64,000 bases of DNA from Bradyrhizobium aeschynomenes (GCF_013178945.1 NZ_JABFDM010000002.1:906415-970414), one strand, 5' to 3'. Positions 45,990 to 55,302 are shown, counted from the first letter of the stretch. Made by a program: numbers and translations. Notes: generated from the letters alone by a model not told the origin.

Positions 45990-46340
45990 ATGTCCATCCA
46001 GCGTTTCGAAGTCGGCCCGCGCATGAGCCAGGTCGTCGTGCACGGCAATACCGTCTATCTGGCGGGCGTGGTCGCGCAGAAGACCGCCGGCGAGAGCGTC
46101 ACCAAGCAGACCGAGGAGATCCTCTCCATCATCGACGGCCATCTCGCCAAGGCCGGCACCGACAAGACCAAGCTGCTGTCGGCCACGATCTACCTCACCG
46201 ACATCAAGACCTTCGGCGAGATGAACGCGGTGTGGGACGGCTGGGTGTCGGCCGGCAACACGCCGGCCCGCGCCACGGTCGAGGCCGGGCTCGCCGCGCC
46301 GCAATACACGGTCGAGATCATGGTGATCGCGGCGAAGTAA
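45990..46340 (+). CDS. RidA-family enamine/imine deaminase
   Basis: 116-residue Rid protein that keeps the active-site Arg in NTPARATVEAGLA and the C-terminal YTVEIMVIA. It should hydrolyse reactive enamine or imine intermediates, releasing ammonia. It is divergent from the transporter-dehydratase-NicX operon across 289 bp that contains no recognisable site. Its presence suggests that operon handles nitrogen-containing intermediates. Contrast the other Rid gene at 22231, which lacks the Arg. Confidence 0.92.
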   Translation: MSIQRFEVGPRMSQVVVHGNTVYLAGVVAQKTAGESVTKQTEEILSIIDGHLAKAGTDKTKLLSATIYLTDIKTFGEMNAVWDGWVSAGNTPARATVEAGLAAPQYTVEIMVIAAK

Positions 46341-46360
46341 GTTAAACGGCCGCCGCGGTC

Positions 46361-46597
46361 CTATGTGGTGTCGCGGCGGCCGGTGTTGCGATTGAGCGGA
46401 TCGCGCCGTTCACGCGTCAGCCCTTCCGGCAGCACCGGTTCGGTTCCCGGAAGCGGCTCGGCGCGAACATCGGCGCCCCACTGCTCCCGCTGTCGGGGTG
46501 TCGTCGCGTCCTTGACTTGCTGCGGTTGCGGCAATCCGTCCTTGCTGACGGGATCATAGGCGCCGGAGCGCAGGTCGCGGGTGTCTCTGCCTGTCAT
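46361..46597 (-). CDS. small hydrophilic hypothetical protein
   Basis: 78 residues, Pro-, Arg- and Asp-rich with no hydrophobic segment (begins MTGRDTRDLRSGAYDPVSKD). It is probably disordered. Family not recognised. It is convergent with the Rid gene. Its composition, unlike the Ala/Arg runs of spurious frames, gives moderate support. Confidence 0.55.
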   Translation of the reverse strand: MTGRDTRDLRSGAYDPVSKDGLPQPQQVKDATTPRQREQWGADVRAEPLPGTEPVLPEGLTRERRDPLNRNTGRRDTT

Positions 46598-46668
46598 GGG
46601 CCATCAACGGCGCTGTCGGACCGTTCGTTCCTCGCGCCCGTCGCAGGGCGCAACGCAAGCCGGCTACA

Positions 46669-48036
46669 TCAGTGCTTATCTTTGACGCTCTCGATCCTGA
46701 CGGCGAGCCGCTTGATCTTGTCGTACAGCGTCTGCTTCGGGATGCTCAGGAGCGCCGCGGTGGCCTGGACGTCGCCGAGCTTGCGGCGCAGCGCATCCTC
46801 GATGATCGAGCGTTCGATATTCTCCAATTGGCGCGGCAGCGACAGCTCCGAGGCGGCAGATCCCGAGCGATCCAGGACCTTGCGGTCGAGCACGCCGAGC
46901 ACGAAGCGGTCGGCGACGTTGCGCAGCTCGCGCACATTGCCGGGCCATGAATAGCTCAGCAGCAGCGACATGGTCTGCTCGTCCACGATCGGCGCGTCGC
47001 GCTCGAAGCGCTTGGCGGCCTCCAGCGTGAAGTGCTCGAACAGGACCGGGATGTCCTCGCGCCGCTCACGCAACGGCGGCAGCTCGATGAAGGCCACGCC
47101 GAGACGGTAATACAGATCGGCGCGGAACTGCTTGCTCTCGCTGAGCTCGTAGAGATTGGCCTTGCTGGCGGCGACCACGCGGCAATCGACCGCGACCGGC
47201 TTGTTGGAGCCGACGCGCTCGATCGAGCGGTCCTGCAGCGCCCGCAGCAGCTTGACCTGCACGCTCAGTGGCATGCTCTCGATCTCGTCGAGGAACAGCG
47301 TGCCGCCATGGGCGTATTCGATCTTGCCGATGCGCTGCTTGGTCGCGCCGGTGAAGGCGCCGGCCTCGTGGCCGAACAACTCGCTCTCGACCAGCGATTC
47401 CGGCAGGCCGCCGCAGTTCACCGCGACGTAGTTGCCGCCGCGGCGGGCGCTGTGATTGTGCAGGCAGCGCGCAACGACGTCCTTGCCGGTGCCGGTCTCG
47501 CCATAGATCGTGACGTCGACATTGGTCGAGGCGAGATTGGCGACGAGACGGCGCACCTCCTGGATCTGCGGCGAGCGCCCGAGCAGGCTGGCCTCGATGC
47601 CTTGGCTACCTTGGCGGTCGGCCAGTGCGGAGCGCAGCGTGCGGACCTCCAGCGTGAGCCGCCTCTTGTCGAGCGCGCGGCGCACGACCGCGACGAGCTG
47701 CTCGGAGGAGCATGGCTTCTCGATGAAGTCATAGGCGCCGTTGCGCATGGCGTCCACGGCCATCGAGATGTCGCCATGGCCGGTGACCAGGATGACGGGC
47801 AGGTCCGGATCGAGCCGGTGCAGCTCGGAGAGCCATGCGGTGCCGCTCTTGCCGCGCAGCTGCACATCCGAGACCACCACGAACGGCATGTCGGCGCGGA
47901 CGGTCGCGCTCGCGGCTTCCACCGAGCCGAACGGCGTCACCGGCAAGCCCGCGAGCTGCAGCGCCTGGACGGCGCCGATCCGCACATCCTCGTCGTCCTC
48001 GACATAGATCACGCCGACCGGTTGCTCAGGGCTCAT
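46669..48036 (-). CDS. dctD: sigma-54-dependent response regulator DctD
   Basis: 455-residue NtrC-family activator. The receiver domain is at about 5-120 with phospho-Asp57 (VVVSDVQLRG). The AAA+ domain is at about 145-380 with Walker A GETGTGKD, the sigma-54 contact loop GAFTGATKQ and Walker B LFLDEIES. A Fis-type HTH ends the protein (QATAALLSIPKQTLYDKIKR). It pairs with the overlapping DctB kinase gene and should activate dctA through the tandem sites found at 53328-53376. The ATG at 48036 gives the canonical receiver start; it overlaps dctB by 11 bp. Confidence 0.94.
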   Translation of the reverse strand: MSPEQPVGVIYVEDDEDVRIGAVQALQLAGLPVTPFGSVEAASATVRADMPFVVVSDVQLRGKSGTAWLSELHRLDPDLPVILVTGHGDISMAVDAMRNGAYDFIEKPCSSEQLVAVVRRALDKRRLTLEVRTLRSALADRQGSQGIEASLLGRSPQIQEVRRLVANLASTNVDVTIYGETGTGKDVVARCLHNHSARRGGNYVAVNCGGLPESLVESELFGHEAGAFTGATKQRIGKIEYAHGGTLFLDEIESMPLSVQVKLLRALQDRSIERVGSNKPVAVDCRVVAASKANLYELSESKQFRADLYYRLGVAFIELPPLRERREDIPVLFEHFTLEAAKRFERDAPIVDEQTMSLLLSYSWPGNVRELRNVADRFVLGVLDRKVLDRSGSAASELSLPRQLENIERSIIEDALRRKLGDVQATAALLSIPKQTLYDKIKRLAVRIESVKDKH

Positions 48037-49855
48037 GGGGGGACCTCGTGACCTCGGCCAGCGGGAGCAGCAGCACGAACTCGGCGCCGGACGGCTCGAG
48101 ATTCCGCGCCCGCAGCTCGCCGCCGAACGACCGCGCGATATGGTTGGCGATGACGAGACCAAGACCGAGGCCCTTGCCGGCCGGCTTGGTCGTCACGAAC
48201 GGCTCGAACATGCGCTTGAGAACGTCGGCCGCGATCGCCGGGCCGCTGTTGCCGATGGCCATGCGGCAGTGGCCGCCCTCGCGCACGGCGCGGATCGCGA
48301 TCGACTTCTGCGCCGCGCCCTCGACGGCATCCAGCGCATTGGCGAGGATGTTGCAGAGCAATTGCTCGAGCCGGATCTGATCGGCCCGGACGAGAAGCCC
48401 CGGCGCGAGATCGATGGTCACCTCGACGCCGCAGTCCTTCACCCGCGCACCGAGGATCTTGAGCGTTTCGGCCAGCGCCTGCTCGACCGAGACGGCATCG
48501 AGCGGCGCATTCGATTTGTAGGCGAACACGCGCAGCTGGCCGGTCAGGCGGCCGAGACGGCGGACCAGCTCGCCGATACGGACGAGATTGCCGCGGGCCT
48601 CGGCGATCATGCCGCGGTCGACGAACTGCACGGCGTTATCGGACGCGGTCTGCAGCGCCGCCAGCGGCTGGTTGATCTCGTGCACCATGCCGGCGGACAT
48701 CTGGCCGAGCACGGCGAGCTTGCCGGCATGAACGAGCTCGTCCTGCGCGGCGCGCAGCTCGGCGGTGCGCTCCTGCACGCGGATCTCGAGGCGGTCATTG
48801 GCGGCCTGTAGCGCGGCCTGGCTCGCCAGCCGTTGCCGGATCTCCCGCCGCCGCTGCGCCAACAGGCCGAACGCGAGCAGCGCGACGATGCTGGCGAGCC
48901 CCGACAGCGTGCCGATAATGAAGGCCGTACGCCGGATCGGCGCCTCGTCGTCGAGCAGCAGCAGCTGCCATTGCCGCCCGCTGAGCGGCCGCTCGTCGAC
49001 GCTGTAGACCGCGCCGCCCTCGGTCGCGACCTGACCGCCGCCACGATCGGTCCTTTCCATGAAGGTCCAGCCGAGCGGCGCGAGATTCGAGCTGCCATAG
49101 GGCTTCGACGTCGCGATCTCCTCCAGTGCATCGACCGAGAGCGGCGTCAGCGGCCGCAGGCGCCATTCGTCGCGCGAGGCGAGGATGGTCACGCCGCGGG
49201 CGTCGACCAGGACCATGTCGCTGCCGCGGTTGCGCCACTCGCGCTCGAAGGCGTCGAGGTTGACCTTGACCACGGCAACGCCGATCGTGCGTCCTTCGCG
49301 CTTGACCGCATAGGACAGATAGTAGCCGGCGCGCGCGCTGGTGATGCCGACGCCGAAGAACGCGCCGCGGCCAGTCGCCAGCGCCTGGCGCATATATGGT
49401 CGGTAGGACAAGTTGATGCCGACCGGCGTGCCCGGCTGGTCGAAATCGGCGGCGGCGATCGCGTCGCCCGTGACGGTCAGGACGTAGAGATTGTCGGCGC
49501 CGGCCAGCAGATTGATCGACTTCAGATACAGGCTGACGCTCTGCTGCAGCGCGCGATCATCGGGCGTGCCGAGCAGCCGGTAAACGTCCGGCGAAGTCTC
49601 CAGCAGCGACGGCAGATATTCGAAGCGTGAGAGATAGCCGTCGAGCTGCGCGGCCTCGACCGCCAGCCGCTGCTGGGCCACGGCGTGCCGTTGATCAAGC
49701 CCGTGGGAGAAGGCGATCGCGTAGCCGAGCCAGGCCGCGGCGCCGACCAGCGCAACCGCCAGACATCCGCGAACGAGCCAGCCCGCGCGCCCCGGAACCG
49801 CCGCGGCGACGTCGGAATGTCCCTCGAGGCCGATCCGAATGGGGAAGTCCGTCAT
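48026..49855 (-). CDS. dctB: C4-dicarboxylate sensor histidine kinase DctB
   Basis: 609-residue inner-membrane kinase. The first helix is at about 28-48. A periplasmic double-PAS-like sensor follows (about 50-305; conserved INLSYRPYM, GVGITSARAGYYLSYAV). A second helix lies near 310-330, then a coiled linker with the EIRVQERTAELRAAQDELV region, the H-box GMVHEINQPLAAL with His392, the N-box NILANALDAVEG and the G-box GKGLGLGLVIANHIA. It senses external succinate, malate or fumarate together with DctA. Confidence 0.94.
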   Translation of the reverse strand: MTDFPIRIGLEGHSDVAAAVPGRAGWLVRGCLAVALVGAAAWLGYAIAFSHGLDQRHAVAQQRLAVEAAQLDGYLSRFEYLPSLLETSPDVYRLLGTPDDRALQQSVSLYLKSINLLAGADNLYVLTVTGDAIAAADFDQPGTPVGINLSYRPYMRQALATGRGAFFGVGITSARAGYYLSYAVKREGRTIGVAVVKVNLDAFEREWRNRGSDMVLVDARGVTILASRDEWRLRPLTPLSVDALEEIATSKPYGSSNLAPLGWTFMERTDRGGGQVATEGGAVYSVDERPLSGRQWQLLLLDDEAPIRRTAFIIGTLSGLASIVALLAFGLLAQRRREIRQRLASQAALQAANDRLEIRVQERTAELRAAQDELVHAGKLAVLGQMSAGMVHEINQPLAALQTASDNAVQFVDRGMIAEARGNLVRIGELVRRLGRLTGQLRVFAYKSNAPLDAVSVEQALAETLKILGARVKDCGVEVTIDLAPGLLVRADQIRLEQLLCNILANALDAVEGAAQKSIAIRAVREGGHCRMAIGNSGPAIAADVLKRMFEPFVTTKPAGKGLGLGLVIANHIARSFGGELRARNLEPSGAEFVLLLPLAEVTRSPHEP

Positions 49856-50045
49856 CTCCTGAGCCGGGCAAAATCAAGACGCGGCGGGCCGCGACGACCG
49901 CGCCCGCATTTCGCCAGCAACTCTAAGGTCTTGCGCCGGAATAGGCGACAGCAAAATCGACCTTCGCAAGTCCGCAACGCAGAGCGATGGCGTCCGATAC
50001 CCGCGGCAGGGCCGATGCGGACGCCGGCCGCCGAGCTTGCGCGCA

Positions 50046-51371
50046 TCAATGCAGCTTCACATGCGGCTCGGTGCGGCGGGTGATCAGGCGCGCCAGCGTG
50101 TCCAGGGTCACCTTGGCGAGGCCGTGCAGGGCGTATTCATGCATCTTGTACAGCGACAGGTACATCATCCGCGCGAACAGCCCTTCGAACACCAGATTGC
50201 CGCCGACCAGCGCGCCCATCATCGAGCCGACCGTGCTGAACTCGCCGAGCGAGACCAGCGAGCCGAAGTCGTGATAGCGGTAGTCCGCCAGCCGCTCGCC
50301 CTTGATGAAGCGCGGAATCTGCTTGTAGAGATGCGAGGCCTGCTGATGCGCCGCCTGAGCACGCGGTGGCACGTTGCCGCGCGCGCCCCAGGCGCAAGCC
50401 GAGCAGTCGCCGATCGCAAAGATGCGCTCGTCGCGCGTGGTCTGCAGGGTCTGCCTGACGACGAGTTGGTTGATGCGGTTGGTCTCGAGGCCCGCGATGT
50501 CCTTGAGGAAGTCCGGCGCCTTGACGCCGGCGGCCCAGACGATCAATTCGGCCGGGATGATGCGGCCATCCGAGAGGCTGACCTTGTCGGCCCCGACCTC
50601 CGCGACCTTGGCGCCCACCAGGACCTCGACGCCGAGCCGTGCGAGCAGCTTCTCGGTCTCCCGCGAGACCCGCTCCGGCAAGGCCGGCAGCACCCGGCCC
50701 GCGGCTTCGATCAGCGTGATCCTGATGTCCTTCTCGGCGTCGACCTGGTCGAGACCATAGGCCACCACCTCGCGCGTCGTCCGATGCAGTTCGGCGGCCA
50801 GCTCGACACCGGTCGCCCCGGCGCCGATGATCGCGACCTTCAGCTGATGCGGCGCGATCGGCGTCGACTGCGAATGGGCGCGGATGCAGGCGTTGACCAT
50901 GCGCTCGTGGAAGCGCCGGGCATCGCGCTGCGACTCCAGCTTGATCGCGTGGTCGACCACGCCGGGCGTGCCGAAATCATTGTTCTGGCTGCCGATGGCG
51001 ATGACGAGCACGTCATAGGGAATGGTTCGCCGCGGCGTGACCTCACGCCCCTCCGCATCGAGATAGGGCGCGACCAGCACTTCGCGCCGGTCGCGATCGA
51101 GCCCGATCATGTCGCCGATGCGGTAGTGGAAGCCGTGCCAATAGGCCTGGGCGAGATAGTCGACCTCGTGCGCTGAGATATCCATGCTGCCGGCCGCGAT
51201 CTCGTGCAGCTTCGGTTTCCAGACGTGGGTGCGGTTGCGCTCGACCAGGGTGACCTCGAGCCGGCCCTTGCGGCCATATTTGTCGCCGAGGCGAGTCGCC
51301 AGCTCCAGGCCGCCGGCGCCGCCGCCGACGATCACGACTCGCGGAACCCCGGACTGCGCGACGGCCATCAT
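50046..51371 (-). CDS. ndh: type II NADH dehydrogenase (NDH-2)
   Basis: 441-residue membrane-associated FAD oxidoreductase. The FAD fold is VVIVGGGAGGLELATRLG (residues about 11-28), the NADH fold is VAIIGAGATGVELAAELHR near 180-198, and the second FAD site is IFAIGDCSAC. The C terminus is amphipathic and binds the membrane. It oxidises NADH to feed quinone without proton pumping. It is located between dctA and dctBD, so dicarboxylate oxidation and respiratory NADH disposal may be coregulated. The 264-bp gap to dctA contains a hairpin. Confidence 0.93.
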   Translation of the reverse strand: MMAVAQSGVPRVVIVGGGAGGLELATRLGDKYGRKGRLEVTLVERNRTHVWKPKLHEIAAGSMDISAHEVDYLAQAYWHGFHYRIGDMIGLDRDRREVLVAPYLDAEGREVTPRRTIPYDVLVIAIGSQNNDFGTPGVVDHAIKLESQRDARRFHERMVNACIRAHSQSTPIAPHQLKVAIIGAGATGVELAAELHRTTREVVAYGLDQVDAEKDIRITLIEAAGRVLPALPERVSRETEKLLARLGVEVLVGAKVAEVGADKVSLSDGRIIPAELIVWAAGVKAPDFLKDIAGLETNRINQLVVRQTLQTTRDERIFAIGDCSACAWGARGNVPPRAQAAHQQASHLYKQIPRFIKGERLADYRYHDFGSLVSLGEFSTVGSMMGALVGGNLVFEGLFARMMYLSLYKMHEYALHGLAKVTLDTLARLITRRTEPHVKLH

Positions 51372-51545
51372 CAAATCTCCCCAAGCAAGACCGTGGCGCC
51401 GCCGATGTCACGCCGTCAGCGCCGCGTCCTGGTGCTTTTTAGCAGATCATTTGAGGATGGCGGCATCACGATTGGGCATCACCCGCCCGTTCGCCGGTCT
51501 CGCGCCCGACGAGAGCCGGCAGCTTGCAGCCGGGCGTCGCACGAG

Positions 51546-51578
51546 ACGCGTCGCCTTGCGAGAGCAGCGGCGACGCGT
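51546..51578. terminator. hairpin downstream of dctA
   Basis: ACGCGTCGCC (51546-51555) and GGCGACGCGT (51569-51578) form a perfect 10-bp stem with a 13-nt loop, 57 bp past the dctA stop. There is no T-run, so attenuation or mRNA-end protection is as likely as intrinsic termination. Confidence 0.4.
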
Positions 51579-51635
51579 GCACGGGGGCGTTGTTCGGGTC
51601 GCCGACGGCGCCGGCAACGCCGCGCGGCCTTGGTC

Positions 51636-52955
51636 TCAGCCCGTCGTGACGGCGATTTCGACGTCCGAAGGATCGATATCCTTGTCGAGCGCGGCACGCA
51701 GCTTGTCGCGGTCGAGTTCGCCCTCCCACCAGGCGACGATCACGCAGGCGACGCCGTTGCCGCACAGGTTGGTGAGGGCGCGGCACTCGCTCATGAACTT
51801 GTCGATGCCGAGCACGATCGCCATGCCCGGAACGAGCTCCGGCCGGACGGCCGCGAGCGTGCCGGCCAGGGTGATGAAGCCGGCGCCGGTGATGCCCGAA
51901 GCGCCCTTCGAGGTCAGCATGGCCACGAGAAGGATCGTGATCTGCTCGCCGAAGGAGAGGTGCACGTTCATGGCCTGGGCGATGAACAGCGTCGCCAGGG
52001 TCATGTAGATGTTGGTGCCGTCGAGATTGAAGGAGTAGCCGGTCGGAACCACGAGACCGACGACCGGCTTCGAACAACCGAGGCGCTCGAGCTTCTCCAT
52101 CATCTGCGGCAGCGCGCTCTCGGACGACGAGGTGCCGAGCACGATCAGCAGCTCGTCCTTGATGTATTTCAGGAACTTGAAGATCGAGAAGCCGGCAATG
52201 CGGGCGATGATGCCGAGCACGATGATGACGAAAGCGAGCGCCGTGAGATAGAAGGTCGCGATCAGGCCGGCGAGGTTGCCGAGGGCCTGCGGCCCATAGC
52301 GCCCAATGGTGAAGGCCATCGCGCCGAACGCGCCGATCGGGGCGAACTTGACCACGATCGCGATGACGCCGAAGATCGCGTGTGCCGCATCGTCGATGAA
52401 GGCGCGCATCGTGTGGCCCCGTTCACCGAGGCTCATCAGGGCGATGCCGAACAGGATCGAGAACAGCAGCACCTGCAGGATCTCGCCTTGCGCGAACGCG
52501 CCCACCACCGTGTCGGGGATGATATGGAGCACGAAGTCGATCGACTTCATCTCGCTCGCCTGCTTGGCGTAATTGGCGACGAGGGCGGCGTTGCTCTGGC
52601 CCTGGAAGCCTGCGCCCGGCTGGATGAAGTTGCCGACGATCAGACCGAGCGCCAGCGCGAAGGTCGATACGATCTCGAAATAGATCAGCGCCTTGACGGC
52701 CACGCGGCCGACCTTCTTGACCTCGGAGACATGCGCGATGCCCGACACGACGGTGCAGAAGATCACCGGTGCGATCACCATCTTGATCAGCTTGACGAAG
52801 CCGTCGCCGAGCGCCTTGATCCACTCGTTCTTGCCGACCTCTGGCCATACCCAGCCGACGATGACGCCGAGCACGATCGCGACCAGGACCTGCACGTAGA
52901 GGACCCGGTAGAATGGCTTATTCGGGGCCGTGGCCGCCGCACTGGTTGCAGACAT
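51636..52955 (-). CDS. dctA: C4-dicarboxylate transporter DctA
   Basis: 439-residue DAACS-family sodium or proton symporter of the inner membrane. The family serine-rich hairpin [14 protein letters not shown] and the substrate-site motif [13 protein letters not shown] are present, with [13 protein letters not shown] and the C-terminal [20 protein letters not shown]. It imports succinate, fumarate and malate, essential carbon for nitrogen-fixing rhizobia. The ATG at 52955 follows GGGAGAGAAC. A sigma-54 promoter lies about 260 bp upstream. Confidence 0.95.
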   Translation of the reverse strand: MSATSAAATAPNKPFYRVLYVQVLVAIVLGVIVGWVWPEVGKNEWIKALGDGFVKLIKMVIAPVIFCTVVSGIAHVSEVKKVGRVAVKALIYFEIVSTFALALGLIVGNFIQPGAGFQGQSNAALVANYAKQASEMKSIDFVLHIIPDTVVGAFAQGEILQVLLFSILFGIALMSLGERGHTMRAFIDDAAHAIFGVIAIVVKFAPIGAFGAMAFTIGRYGPQALGNLAGLIATFYLTALAFVIIVLGIIARIAGFSIFKFLKYIKDELLIVLGTSSSESALPQMMEKLERLGCSKPVVGLVVPTGYSFNLDGTNIYMTLATLFIAQAMNVHLSFGEQITILLVAMLTSKGASGITGAGFITLAGTLAAVRPELVPGMAIVLGIDKFMSECRALTNLCGNGVACVIVAWWEGELDRDKLRAALDKDIDPSDVEIAVTTG

Positions 52956-53215
52956 CAGATGTTCTCTCCCTGGTCTCACTCGGTCTACGTCTCGTCTCAG
53001 CCGGCGGCGGGTCGACGCAGTGTCCTTCAAACACGTCTGCGGGCATCCCGGACCGAAGTCACACCTCCACGACCGCGCACACCGGTCAGGCACGCGCGCG
53101 AATGCTCAGACGTCATCGCCTGCTCGGCGTGTCTCAAATCAAGGGCGGCTTTGGGCTGGCATCCGGACGTCCCCTCGATTGTTCTGGAGCTGGCGCTCGT
53201 TTGGCGGCTCATTAA

Positions 53216-53230
53216 GCAGCATTCGTGCCA
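53216..53230 (-). promoter_or_regulatory. sigma-54 (RpoN) promoter of dctA
   Basis: On the minus strand TGGCACGAATGCTGC matches the consensus TGGCAC-N5-TTGC with one change and preserves the essential GG-N10-GC spacing. It points toward dctA, the expected DctD-regulated target. The 5' leader of about 260 nt is long; I see no other promoter-like site in 52956-53442. Confidence 0.75.
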
Positions 53231-53327
53231 GGGGATCGGCGCGGCCCGGTGACGGCGCATGTGCTTCAGTTTGCTACCATTTGCAAACCATTGCGGGGAG
53301 CAGCGACAGGCGTTGCGCGGCGCGCCG

Positions 53328-53341
53328 TCCGAAGTTTCGGA
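53328..53341. promoter_or_regulatory. upstream activator site 1 for dctA
   Basis: Palindrome TCCGAAGTTTCGGA (6+2+6), centred 105 bp upstream of the sigma-54 -24 element. It is paired with the stronger palindrome at 53357-53376. Confidence 0.65.
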
Positions 53342-53356
53342 AATGGCCGGCGGCGA

Positions 53357-53376
53357 CCGTCCGAAACTTCGGACGG
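53357..53376. promoter_or_regulatory. upstream activator site 2 for dctA
   Basis: Perfect palindrome CCGTCCGAAACTTCGGACGG (9+2+9). Its centre lies 32 bp from that of site 1, three helical turns, placing both on one DNA face as is usual for NtrC-family enhancers. Confidence 0.7.
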
Positions 53377-53442
53377 CCGAGGGCAGCACCCGTCACGGCC
53401 CATCTCAGGGACTTCGGCTGCGGATGGCCGCCGGACCGATCG

Positions 53443-53787
53443 TCAGCCCGGCTCCTTCGGAGTGGCCTTCGGATCCAGCCGACGCCGCCGGGCGCCGAGA
53501 CGCGAGCGCCGGATGCGCCGCTTGCGGAACTCCAATCCGCACATCGCGATATCGATGCTCTCGGTCGGACGGCGCAGGCGCCGTCCGTGGAAGCCGAGCC
53601 ACTTCTCGACCTGCCGAACCAAAATGCGATCGAGCTCCAGACGCCGCAGCAGTTCGTCGCGCGTATGCAGCGACGCGATGTCGACAATGTAGTCGAACCG
53701 CTCCGACAGGGTTCGGCCGACGAGCCGCGCGTAATCAGACGATATCAATAAATTCACGACCCGCTCAGGCAAATGCGGCTCAGCCAT
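53443..53787 (-). CDS. small basic hypothetical protein
   Basis: 114 residues with a folded-looking N-terminal part (PHLPERVVNLLISSDYARLV, then RDELLRRLELDRILVRQVEK) and a very basic tail (RKRRIRRSRLGARRRR). Family not recognised. It lies between the siderophore genes and the dctA control region, reading toward the latter. A nucleic-acid-binding role is only a guess from charge. Confidence 0.55.
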   Translation of the reverse strand: MAEPHLPERVVNLLISSDYARLVGRTLSERFDYIVDIASLHTRDELLRRLELDRILVRQVEKWLGFHGRRLRRPTESIDIAMCGLEFRKRRIRRSRLGARRRRLDPKATPKEPG

Positions 53788-53956
53788 ATCTCATTCCCGA
53801 ACTTCGCCGTGCCTGCCGACCGGTCCTGGATGCCGGCTTTCCCATATTCGCAATCACGACGACCACCGATGTTCATCCGGCCGTGACATGCGACGAGCGC
53901 CACGACCGTCATGAAGGCTCCTCACGACTCAGCTTTCCGACCGCGGGAGGACGTGC

Positions 53957-55288
53957 TCATGAGTACACACGTTCCTCCCGATGCGGGTCATGCTCCTGAC
54001 CGTTCGGCCTGGCCGCCGTCGCCACCAGCGATGCCGTGATCTCCTGGGCCCGCATCGGCAGCACCGACAGCAGCGTGTCGCTCAGGCCATGCGAGGTCTC
54101 CGAGCAACCCTGCAGGTAGACCTGCGGACGAAAGCCGGGAGCGGTCTGCAGCCGATAATCCCGATCCAGCGCGCCGGCCTCGATGTAACGGCCGATCGGA
54201 TCGAGAAAGGCCGGCACCGGTGATCGCTCATAGCCGGTGGCGATGACCACGGCGTCGTAGCTCGCGCGGCTCCGAACATCCTCGTCCTTGTTGTGCAGCT
54301 CGATCGTGATGCCGTCGCGCGTGACCCCCGCGCCGACGATCTCGCTCCGCGGATGCAAGACGAGCTTTCTCTCGCCGGCGACGCGCTGCTGATAGGTCAT
54401 CCGATAGAGCTGGTCGAGCAGATCGGGATCGACCACGGCGTAATTGGTATTGCGGAAGCTGCGAATGATCGATGCGCGCTGCGCGTCCTCGCGCGAATGG
54501 AAATAGTCCGTGTACTCCGGATTGAAGATCTCGTTGACGAATGGGCTGCTGTCGGACGGCTTGAGCGCGTGCCCTCGGAACACCAGATCGATATGCGCAT
54601 CGGGAAACCGCTCGCTCAGATCGAGGGTGACCTCTGCAGCGCTCTGGCCACCGCCGATCACTGCGACGCGAGGCGCCTGGCCGTGCAATTCGGTGATCAG
54701 CGGCGATCCAAGATAGCCGCTGGTATGCACCACCCGCCGGTCTCCGGCGATCGGCTCGAGCACGGCTGGGACGTGCGGAACGCCGCCGACGGCGACCACG
54801 AGATTCCGCGCAATGCGCGACCGGGCTTCGCCAGTCCCCGTCTGCGTCACCACCCGAAGCGCGACCACCGACTGACCGGCCATGACCGGCTCGACGGCCA
54901 CGACCGTCTCGCCATAGTTGACCATCGCGCTAAACTGGTCGGCGACCCAGCGCAGATAGTCGTTGAACTCGATGCGGCTCGGATAGAACGTCTTGCAGTT
55001 GGTGAAGTCGAGCAGCCGCCCCGACTTGTGCAGATAGTTGATGAAGGTGAATGGGCTGGTCGGATCACGCAGCGACACGAGATCCTTCAGGAAGGAAATC
55101 TGCATGTTGCTGCCCGGGAGCAGCATGCCGCCGTGCCATTTGAAGCTTGGCTGACGCTCCACGAACAGCGAGCGGCAACTCACGCGCTGCTGTCTCCTGC
55201 AATCGTCGAGTGCGATCGCCAGCGCCAGGTTCGATGGCCCGAAGCCGACACCGACGACATCATAGTCCGGGGCGATTTGATACGACAT
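53957..55288 (-). CDS. L-ornithine N5-monooxygenase (PvdA-like)
   Basis: 443-residue FAD/NADPH hydroxylase, the same length as PvdA. The FAD fold is VGVGFGPSNLALAIAL, the substrate-loop segment LQISFLKDLVSLRDPTSP appears with MQ in place of LQ, the NADPH fold is VAVIGGGQSAAEVTLDLSER, and the C-terminal motifs are VIATGYER and SHGLSDTLLSVLP. It makes N5-hydroxyornithine for a hydroxamate siderophore. It is last in the cluster, 14 bp after the acyltransferase gene. The start giving MSYQIAPDYD is chosen for length. Lysine N6-hydroxylase is a less likely alternative. Confidence 0.94.
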   Translation of the reverse strand: MSYQIAPDYDVVGVGFGPSNLALAIALDDCRRQQRVSCRSLFVERQPSFKWHGGMLLPGSNMQISFLKDLVSLRDPTSPFTFINYLHKSGRLLDFTNCKTFYPSRIEFNDYLRWVADQFSAMVNYGETVVAVEPVMAGQSVVALRVVTQTGTGEARSRIARNLVVAVGGVPHVPAVLEPIAGDRRVVHTSGYLGSPLITELHGQAPRVAVIGGGQSAAEVTLDLSERFPDAHIDLVFRGHALKPSDSSPFVNEIFNPEYTDYFHSREDAQRASIIRSFRNTNYAVVDPDLLDQLYRMTYQQRVAGERKLVLHPRSEIVGAGVTRDGITIELHNKDEDVRSRASYDAVVIATGYERSPVPAFLDPIGRYIEAGALDRDYRLQTAPGFRPQVYLQGCSETSHGLSDTLLSVLPMRAQEITASLVATAARPNGQEHDPHREERVYS

Positions 55289-55302
55289 GAGGTGATGCTC
55301 CG

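Noticed and set aside
53027..53389. Short minus-strand frame in the dctA upstream region
   Set aside because: It overlaps the sigma-54 promoter and both enhancer palindromes and has no family features.
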